Assembly: GCA_963377175.1 (NCBI GenBank)
Contig: CAUJNA010003321.1
Coordinates: 282,001 to 346,000 of the forward strand
Direction: 5' to 3'
Source: Effrenium voratum
Lineage: Eukaryota > Sar > Dinophyceae > Suessiales > Symbiodiniaceae
DNA length: 64,000 bases
A program made the position numbers and the translations under genes. Under the pieces are notes generated by a model, which made no database searches, was not told the DNA's origin, and saw only the letters and a program-made list of their open reading frames with translations. Numbering within the stretch: position 1 is the stretch's first letter; each line of letters opens with the position of its first letter. Positions 56,451 to 64,000 of the stretch are shown one piece after another.

Positions 56451-59400
56451 CTTCAACGATTGTGCATTGATATCAACACCAAGCTCCCTGTTGTAGTCGG
56501 GCGCTTTTGCGTGCCAAGGCAAATTCGGAAGCGGATGTTCATCCAAACGAGTGCTGAGGTCAACCAAAAATTCAGCACTTCTTGCGTTGCTAGCATTCGC
56601 AGCTTTGGAAATCAACAATTGGGCAAGCTTCAGCCATTTCTCGCGTTTTGCGCACTTTGGGCTGATCAAGGGCGCATGCTTTGACGGCACGCTGCCGTTC
56701 AAAAGCGTGAGACACTGAAAGGGCAGGACAAGCATTGGCTCCTGGCGCAACTTGACGAAAGCGGGGTTTGACTTGTGATTGGTGAACCCGAGTCCTGACT
56801 AAGTTCTGAATCTGAAGCGTACCGCTTGATAAACCCAATGATGTCCATCGCGTGTGGGGCCACCAGGTTGGCGCCACGCCCAAAGCTTGCCACATTGATG
56901 TTTGCAGGCACGTCTCAGCAGGGTTACACAATGTTTTACAGGCAATTCTCAACAGGTTTTGGGCTTTAAAATATTTTGCATCAAGAAGCCGTTCAACTTG
57001 TTGAGAAATCCAATTTGAGATACCCTTTGAGCAGTGCGCCTAAGGCTGCCCCTTTGTTTGTTTTACAGTGACAACTCCACCGCAACTGGCAGCCAAATGT
57101 GCTTGGTTCAGGGTTAAACGCTGATGTCTGATTCAGGTGTCCTTTCCCGCTCAAATTCACGGGAAGCTCAAACCCAAGAAATGCCCTTTAAGCGCGCAGC
57201 CAAGTTGCCCGCACGCCTCATGAACACGAACGCGTGCATTGCTGAGGCATCCGTTCGAAGGCCGCCCTCGTACCGCACAGGAATGGCGGCAAGCCTAAGC
57301 CCATCAGATTGCGCAGCAGTAGTTGCCCCTGACTCCCCCCCCTCGTTGGGGGCTGATTGCAAGCTAGCTTCCATTCCTTCCAGTCTCTTGCCCCTTGAAG
57401 GTAAGTGACCACAATGTCCGACTTCAGCCCCACCCACGCCTGCAAGTTCAAGCGGGCTGTGATGTCCCGAAGTTTCCTGGGCTCGCTGGCAGGCCATTGG
57501 CATTTGCAGGCGTGGCGGGGGCCAAGTGTAAGCACATGGCTGGCAGGCATCTTGGGGGTCAGCCATAACGTCAATGTAGCGCATGGCTGCTCGAAGAACT
57601 CCAAACACTTGATCTAGGCAGAAGCCGCAATCGCATGTGACAAGGCACGGGTTCCTGAAGCAACACAGGTCATGTCTTAGTTTCAGCACAGTTGCCTATT
57701 GGGCCGTGCGTGTGCCCTACGCGGCTCATCAGCAACGCAGTCACCTTCATTTTGAGTCTTGCCAGCAATACTGATAAGTACTTGATCACTGCCTGGTTCT
57801 TATTTTCCCGGCAGCAATTGTCTGCCTCAGCTGTGCTGGCCAACTCAACACCTTGGGGGTGGTGTACGAAATAGGCGATACCTAAAACATGAACTCAACT
57901 TCGCAGGATAAGGTCAACTTTAGATTGGCGAGGGTCCCAAACCGAGACCTGCGTGGGGACTGGTAGGGCCAGAGATTCACATCGTTGCACCATGTGCTCC
58001 AATGAGCGGGCACAGCACTCGATCACCATGTTCGGGTCCCCCGCCAGACGGGGGTCCACAAGAAAGAATTGAAGTGTAATGTGGTGTATCCACACAGCCT
58101 GCAATTTAAGCCGTGGACGTTGAAAGGATGACATTTCTTTGCCCATTTTGCCTCCCTTTGCCCTGGGCAAAGCCCATTTAGCCTGGTCCATACCGTCCTT
58201 ACAAGCTCAAGGGTCTTTCGTAAGTGTCAACAGCATAGAATAGAACGTTCTGACGAGGGCCGGGAAAAAACTTGTAAATTGTTGCTTGTCTTTTTTTTGA
58301 GGGGGGTGTGACAAACTCCTTTAACAACGTGTGGAAAAGAGACAAAGCTCCCAATGGATGAGGACGGTTGCAGTGGTGAAGGGGTCGGAGGCCTGCCCAA
58401 CAAAGCGCTAATCACCCAACCGCTCAAACCCACATTCCCAGCCTGTAGGTGTTCTTCTAGCTCTCTGTCAGCAGCCACTCCCTTGATGTGACTCTGGAAG
58501 GCAGCGGCAGCTGAGAACTTGTCCTGCAAGTCCTGAGAGTGGTGGGAGAAGTTTCACCGCCACTGGGAGGCCTGAAACATATTGGGCTCAAGGTCCTTTG
58601 CAGTGTCATACATCTCTTTGAAGTCCAAACAGTCGTCACACGCTGCATGCTGGGATTCAGGAAGGAAACGAAGAATGTTGCACCACTTTGAGCGAAAGCG
58701 CCTCCAGAAGTGGTTGTATCTTAGTCCGGCAGGGCACGGGGTTGACTGGAAACAACGGTTGACGATGAGCCGCAACGTGAGGCTACCTTTGGCCAAGAAA
58801 CGAAACACCACTCTTCGGTCCGCCCATTTGATACCACAGCATCTTCAGGTTGCCCGGGGGAAGGTATCTTGTCGGAAGCCGATCCAGTTTTGTGCCGAAG
58901 TTGGTCTCCACAAGCCTTGTTTCGCAGGAACCTTTCTCGAAACAAAGCATGCCCTTTGCTGGTTTGCCAACCGTCCTGTCAATTAGTAGGCTAGCTGGGC
59001 GGCTCGGTGTACACCTTTTTTTCGCCCATGATAAACAGCTTCAACTCCTCATCATCCTGAATACGTTCACCTTCAACGCAATAGTCTGCACTGTTTGTGT
59101 CAGACTCCTGGCTGTTGTCACCTGGCTGATGGGAAAAAAGTCTGGAAAACTGACAGGATCAGCAGTTTGTGTTAATTCACAAGTGCTTGTCTTTGCAAAG
59201 GCGCTTTCTGGTTCTGTGACGGGAGCACCACCAATCATGGCCACGCATGTCTCACCGCCTGTCTTCGTGCCACGGCGGCGAGCTGCGCGTTGAAACCTGG
59301 GAGTGAGGGATGGGAGGGAGAGATGAAAAAAAGTCAAGTTGTCCAACTCAGCCCAGCAGCGAATCAGGCAACATACCCCCAGCGCCGACATACAGCGAGA

Positions 59401-60553
59401 GGAGGAACTTGTCAACAGCGCGGTATTTCAAGGCTGGCTGAACATGAACCTAGGACAAGAATAGGATTGCAATGGCGGTCACCGAAATTGGTTCAATTCA
59501 ACATTCTACAACCCAGCGATGGTCCAAGCAGCGTGGCCAGTTTTCTTGAATCGCCGGTCAACCTGCCCCTTCGCAGCACTGCGCAATCTGGCTTTTCCAA
59601 CCCCGATCAAGGAACTCAAGCAACTCCCACCAATAGGACTGCCAAGAAATTTCCAGCAGATTTCATCACAGCCATCAGCGCTCTTTCCAACGCGCCGTAC
59701 CTAGGTGTCAACCAAAACCTGTGGTTGTAGACAAGCGCACCCCCGCATGTGCAAGTGCTGGTCAAATCTGAGTTTCTTACGAGCAAGTCTTGGTGCAGCT
59801 TGTGAAGATTCCAAAAACCTTTGATGAACCTGACCAGCTCTTGCGCCCTACCCCCAAATTGCTTGTAGCACTCGCGGCCGCAGCAGCAGGAAGTTTCCAG
59901 CAAACGCCGAACACGAGCTTCACTGGCTCCATTCTGTTTCTGCCTTAAGTTGAGGATCGCAACAAAAAACAGTAAGAGGCGTTATCAATTCAATGCAAAA
60001 AGACGGATTGAGGAAAAACGTATTTACTTTCATGGCCAACAGTCACCAAGCGGGTCAGCCAAGATACGCTTTTGATTTGACTATTGTTTTCTTCGCTGCT
60101 GCCCTCTTGCGATTGTCATAGTTTGGACGCGAACGCTTTGTGCTCGTGCTAGCAGGCTTACCATCCGCCTCTAGGAGAAGCGCCTCCTGAATGCCTAGTA
60201 AAGCATCCCAGTTGAAATCAATGATTCCAAGCCCGTGATTCGGTTCAGCGTCTTCTGCGTGAGCTGCCGCAAGCTGTGATGCTGGTGACCCAGCCGCTGA
60301 TGATGCTGCTGGCTGCGCTGGCGGTGTTGATGCTGGTGATAACCCCTGTTGCTGCTTCAAAGCAGCAAAGTAGCGTTGCCGCGGTGATAGGGAACTCGGC
60401 GAGGCGACCGGCTGGCGAGAAGCAGGCGATGCGTTGGTGGCCAGGGAGCGCAAATACCTGGTCATGAACAAGTGATGCAAAAACAAAACATAATAAGTAC
60501 CTGCGCTGGATGCAGCCAGGAAGCTTCTGCCTGTCACTTTTAGAGACCGGCAT
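56451..60553 (-). CDS. DUF7869-like protein, putative transposase of the element (16 exons)
   Basis: Exons on the minus strand: 60553-60501 (start MPVSKSDRQK), 60457-~60082, 59939-59781, 59449-59377, 59296-59256, 59149-59015, 58975-58787, 58745-58572, 58532-58443, 58197-57949, 57843-57705, 57613-?, 57476-~57337, 57294-~57190, ~56917-56795, 56741-56451. Most junctions from exon 3 to exon 11 agree in phase. Motifs in order: SCCCGRECYKQF (exon 3), SQHAACDDCLDF (exon 8, Cys/His cluster), DGMDQAKWALPR (exon 10), ADNCCRENKNQ and VGHTH (exon 11), DQVFGVL (exon 12), ARDWKEWK (exon 13). This order fits the DUF7869 family. Acidic DGMD and ADN plus GHTH suggest an RNase H-like nuclease, but that is inference. 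The usual residues between GHTH and DQ are missing, and the exon 12/13 junction does not resolve in phase, so a mini-exon or damage is possible. Exon 1 lies just inside the right TIR, as expected for a transposase. Confidence 0.72.
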
Positions 60554-60599
60554 TGCATGCGCTGAGCCAGCACGGCAGCTGAAACCGCTCTAAGTTTCA

Positions 60600-60645
60600 A
60601 GACTGAATGCAAGGAAATCAGCACCGAATGCAACGAAATAGCCTT
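60600..60645 (-). repeat. Right terminal inverted repeat with subterminal iterons
   Basis: On the minus strand the tip reads AAGGCTATTTCGTTGCATTC. The motif ATTTCSTTGCATTC occurs at 60639-60626 and 60618-60605, a 21-bp step identical to the left end. It lies between the first gene of the element (start codon 60553) and a host exon starting at 60678. Confidence 0.6.
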
Positions 60646-60649
60646 ACTT
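60646..60649. repeat. ACTT direct repeat, right flank
   Basis: Partner of the ACTT at 42227-42230, immediately outside the right inverted repeat. Confidence 0.45.
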
Positions 60650-60677
60650 TCAAAACACCCAAAACCCTTCTCTTTCA

Positions 60678-60851
60678 GGTTCACCTACCTTTCCCTTGGA
60701 CCGCATCTTTGCTCCCGCTTTGCCCGGACCCGAGCGCAGGCGCTGCTCGCGGCTCCGGCGGAGGATTGGCCGCAGCTCGCGGAGGCCGCGGAGGTGCTGC
60801 AGGCGGAGGGGGCGCGAGCGGCGCCAGCGGCGCGGGGTTTGATTGGTCTGG
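60678..60851 (+). CDS. Host exon immediately after the element
   Basis: From acceptor CTCTTTCAG|, whose last base is 32 bp past the element end, it reads FTYLSLGPHLCSRFARTRAQ, ALLAAPAEDWPQLAEAAEVL and QAEGARAAPAARGL. It ends at donor GTGAGT, the first bases of a family F introner. It resembles the helical GC-rich exons at 37-41 kb, so the element may sit in an intron of one host gene; that link is inference. Confidence 0.6.
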
Positions 60852-60937
60852 GTGAGTTTTATTTCGACCAAACTCACACGACCGACTTCACCCCAACCGC
60901 AAGTTTCAGGTTGGTGAAGGATTTATCATTCACCCAA
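60848..60937 (+). mobile_element. Family F copy 3, donor at exon end
   Basis: CTGGGTGAGTTTTATTTCGA ... ATTTATCATTCACCCAA. The exon ending 60851 runs into its GTGAGT; an internal TTTCAG|GTTGG is an alternative acceptor. Confidence 0.75.
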
Positions 60938-63480
60938 ATGGCTGGTTTTGGAGCCGGTGGTTTGGGAGTTGAGCTGTCGAAACCTCCAAGGGAAGCTGAT
61001 TTGAGAGGTAAGCCAAGAACGGATTGGGGGGAAAGCTTATTGAAAGCGAGCCTTTCGGCCGCGTTTGCTTGGCTCCACCCACCCTCCGGTTTCTTCGGCC
61101 TTTGGATGTTTCAGATTCAGTGCTGGGGTTTCCGCAGTGGATCTATAGACGACGCCCCTCCCCACAAAAAATGGGCGCAGGCCCCCCTTCAAAGAATTGA
61201 GTCGGCATGGCTCGCAACCATCCACCATTCAACACGGGACATGATAGCTATCCTCCACTGCTACGCAAAACATGGGTACCAATACACTCGCTTAGTTCGC
61301 CATTCGAACCACCAAAGTGCTTGGTTTGGTCTTCCATTGAATCCAGCCAAGAGGGCGTCCCCCACATCCTGACGGCTGGGTTTACCATAAAGATTGTCCT
61401 CAACCATACGGGCTTAGGAGCGTGTTGCCTGGAGTGCGATCACAGAACGCAGTGAAATGAAGGGTTCTGATGTCAGGTCGCCTTTGCAGATGCAGTTGTG
61501 CATAGATGTGCATACGGTAATGCGAGGTTTGTATATTACATGTGTGTGTACGTATATTGTATATCATAACAATGTATCACACATGTGCGTGTGTGTGTGT
61601 GTGTGTGTCTATGTATATGCATATGCAGCTACGAAAGCACATTTGTTCTGCCATATCTAAGATGCACATGACGACAAGACATCTCAAATAGCTATAGACA
61701 TCTGACAACTGGCAGCCCCAAAAGAAACATGGCTGTTGAGAGGCAGACATACACGCTCGAATTCATGGAACCCAGATGACAGGCTGAGAGTCCCTTATCT
61801 TGCACGGGTCATCTTGGTATTGATCGTGGGATGCATGCAGACCCCAGGAATATCTTGAATTATTGCCGTTCTCCCGCACGCGAGCACTAGACAAATGTGA
61901 AGCAAACGCCGCCCACCTTGCTTTTGTTTTGTGAGGTGACTTCCATTTGCTGAATTAAATATTGTTTTTTGTTTAAACAAAAACCACAAAAGAACAGAAT
62001 CCCTTGTTGGTTGAAGGGATCGATCACTACTGGACCTATTTTCTCATTTGTTTCCAGGGGAGCCTAAACGCAAATGGAAGCTGAGAGGAGAAGTTGCAGG
62101 CGTTTTGCAGGCTCAAGGAAACTGCAGGTTCTACGGTTGTAGTGCACCTTTGACTGTAAGGGGGCGGGGGTTCTGTGGTCTCCTTCAATAGTGTTGAAAC
62201 TGGACACCCCATCCAGGTAGGTGGTCTCCTTTGGTTTCCCTTTAAAACCTCTAAAAGGGGTCCCCTATTTTGAGAACCCCCCCATATGTTTTCGAGAAGG
62301 TTGAACGAATATGCCACAGATTCTGAACGTTATGTTTATTTGGTGTACTGTGGGGTTGAGCCAAGCTTTGAGGTTTCGGCTGCAATGCTCAAGTTCTACC
62401 AAGGCATGTGTCAAAACAAGCAGACTTTCCCAAGACTGTACCCGGATTTACAACACACGGAGAAGGCCCCTTTGTGCCAGCTTTACAGATACCTTTTCAC
62501 AACTCCCCCACCTTGGAGTGCCAGTTTGGTGGCTTGTTCAGTCAATACAGTACATGGGATTTTGCATCTGGGAACAGGCAGTTTGGGGGGGGGGGGGGAA
62601 GTTCTTAGAATTTGCAAATCCAGCAGAGACGGAAGAACTGTAAATACTGGTTGATAAACCACAAATCCCAACTGGTCAAGGATTTGTTTGCACAGCGGAA
62701 CTCGTGCTTCGTTTCGCTTGACATCAGGCCTGTCTGCAGGAGTGCCGCATTGTCACGGCGCCTCCCCTCTTTCGCTCTCGCGTGTTTTGTGGGGGCGGCA
62801 GCCGTCGGTGTTTGAGGGTATATACCCCCTTTTGCGGTTAGTTTGAAGGGAAGCCAAAAGGACATCATCCAGTCTCGGGGGGGTCCCCGTCGCCCGTTCT
62901 TATGCACCCCCCCTTAAGTTGTTTTAAGGCTAACCAAAACAGGAAGAGAAATCTGAAAGCTATATTTGTGTAGTGTACGGCAGAGTTGGGCCCGCGGTTA
63001 AGTGGGGAAGCTTGAGGCGCCAATTGTGGCAAAGGGATTTGGCTGATTTACCTGCAGTCGTAGAAGTGGCAGGGAGTCTTTGCCGATCGCCACCATTGGG
63101 ATGGTCCAATGGTTCATGGTGTGGGGATTTGTTGTTTTTGGTTCTTGGGGGAGGGTAGATGGGGAACCACACCCAGCAAGCCACCAATAAGAAGAACTCG
63201 TGCGATACTTGTTGTCCATTCGGGTCTTCAGTTCCTTAGGGCAATTTATACACCGGGAGGAGGTGTTGGCGGCTGCACTTTTGCGAAATATCAGCGGCCC
63301 AAACCGCATTGGCCAAGATTGGGTTGCTGATGCATCAAAACATCCTTTACCATCATAGCAATCAATTGGTTTTGGGCGTCGAGTGAGGTACAACACGACA
63401 TTGTGGGACCATCGGATCGTGAGTTGCCCGTTTCAATTTGCGGCGTTTGCCTGAAAAGGCGAAGCAAGCATTCCGGAATT
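60938..63480. other. Intron-like DNA without a supported exon
   Basis: Contains a GT microsatellite and dispersed repeats, for example GATTCTGAACGT at about 62320, related to about 5450. ORFs here lack splice support. Confidence 0.4.
61576..61625 (+). repeat. GT microsatellite
   Basis: About 13 GT units followed by an alternating TATG/CATATGCA tract. Confidence 0.9.
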
Positions 63481-63482
63481 CT

Positions 63483-63705
63483 TCACTTGTCGGGTGAGGC
63501 CTCTCTGCAGTCAAAACACGCCTTTGATTTTTCGCTCTCTCCTGGGCCCTTGCCGTTTGGCATCACTTCTGGTCGTCCCATGGCAAATCTGAGCAATCTC
63601 TCAGCGACATTTTCCAACAAGATCTGTTCAATCTCGGTCCGATCAAGCCTTGACTCTTGCAAGGGAAGCTGGTCTTCCCCCGTACTACCACTACTGTCAA
63701 ACACT
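63483..63705 (-). CDS. Possible minus-strand exon, unknown
   Basis: An open minus frame with RTEIEQILLENVAERLLRFA and MGRPEVMPNGKGPGESEKSK before TGA. The charged helical pattern favours this strand over the Ser-rich plus frame. No family recognised. Confidence 0.4.
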
Positions 63706-64000
63706 CAGGCAGCCACCCCAGAAGCCATGATGAAGTGTTCCTCCTTGTCGTCCCCTTCCACGGTGCATTATGAATAGCATGTTCGTAGTCTAAAGTTCAT
63801 TCGGAAGGAACATGGGAACTCACCAATTACACATCAAAAAAGGGACATCACCCCAGTCTTGTGGGGGCAGTAACCCAATTCATGGGTAGTTTGAGGCAGG
63901 TAGGGGGAAACGCCAAATCTCAAATCTCAAATCACGTTTGTCGCCCCTTTGAATGTTCCTAAGCTTCTCAACACCCCTTCACCTCTGGTGACTCCCGGGA

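Larger units (their letters stand above)
42231..60645 (-). mobile_element. Candidate 18.4-kb TIR transposon carrying a DUF7869-like protein and a C5 DNA methyltransferase
   Basis: Seen: the left tip AAGCCCATTTCATGGCATTT (42231 on) matches the reverse complement of the right tip AAGGCTATTTCGTTGCATTC (ending 60645) at 17 of the first 22 bases and about 31 of 46 ungapped. Both sides are flanked by ACTT (42227-42230 and 60646-60649). Recognised coding inside is all on the minus strand and nearly fills the block: the first start codon is 92 bp from the right tip and the last recognised exon ends about 700 bp from the left tip. Family A introners, which occur about every 2.3 kb to the left, are absent inside. 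Known: methyltransferases have been captured by retrotransposons in Symbiodinium. Inferred: this is a DNA transposon rather than an ordinary gene cluster, with ACTT as target-site duplication. Alternatives are a tandem host gene array, or an assembly join, with fortuitous ends. Confidence 0.62.

Noticed and set aside
57168..57689. Single 173-codon ORF at the DUF7869 C-terminal region
   Set aside because: Motif frames switch within it, so it is several exons plus intron read in one frame, not a single exon.
42231..60645. LTR or LINE retrotransposon carrying a methyltransferase
   Set aside because: I see no reverse transcriptase, integrase, gag or LTR pair, and the genes are intron-rich; TIR ends fit a DNA element better.
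62286..62654. 122-codon plus ORF
   Set aside because: Its 5' part matches a dispersed repeat also near 5.45 kb and it has no splice or family support.
1..64000. Relict dinoflagellate spliced leader (CCGTAGCCATTTTGGCTCAAG)
   Set aside because: Looked for; only partial resemblances such as TTTTGAGCCACAGCC in family C tips, which are explained as TIRs.

Overview
The window looks like a piece of a dinoflagellate nuclear genome, probably Suessiales/Polarella-like. The evidence: protein-coding signal comes as very short exons separated by kilobase introns packed with short terminal-inverted-repeat (TIR) elements; several introns use GC or GA donors; and the coding families (a DUF7869-like protein, a C5 cytosine methyltransferase, and K/A/P-rich basic proteins) are types known to be expanded in dinoflagellates. 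I found no bacterial operons, rRNA, tRNA, CRISPR array or reverse transcriptase. Exon boundaries are read by eye, so joins are inference unless a phase check is stated. Region 1 (1 to about 42 kb, plus strand) is an intron-rich host region. I can support about two dozen small plus-strand exons, including two that look like an ABHD17/BEM46-type alpha/beta hydrolase (11.27 and 14.69 kb), one that may hold a PDZ-like stretch (21.78 kb), and a run of helical, Arg/Leu/Gln-rich exons from 20 to 41 kb. Between them lie at least six families of short TIR elements. Family A (about 85-135 bp; 16-bp TIR CTAGGTCCYCCAGTAG) has 18 full or partial copies and behaves as an introner: removing one copy at 26369-26474 as a GT-AG intron joins two open exons in frame. 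The region also holds a 61-bp tandem array (8.9-10.8 kb), a near-perfect foldback (8260-8391) and a C4A4-like minisatellite (41.96-42.23 kb). Region 2 (42231-60645) differs: no family A copies, short introns (often 39-91 bp) and all recognised genes on the minus strand. It is bounded by imperfect TIRs (17 of 22 matching bases at the tips), carries at each end a subterminal motif repeated at exactly 21-bp spacing, and is flanked by the direct repeat ACTT. I interpret it as an 18.4-kb DNA transposon. In transcription order from 60.55 kb its genes are: a DUF7869-like putative transposase, a complete C5 DNA methyltransferase catalytic domain, three multi-exon unknowns, and a K/A/P-rich basic protein. 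The layout suggests a mobile element that carries its own methyltransferase, possibly to mark its DNA or bind methylated DNA. Region 3 (60646-64000) resumes the host style: a GC-rich plus-strand exon starts 33 bp after the element end and runs straight into a family F introner. A possible minus-strand exon lies near 63.6 kb.
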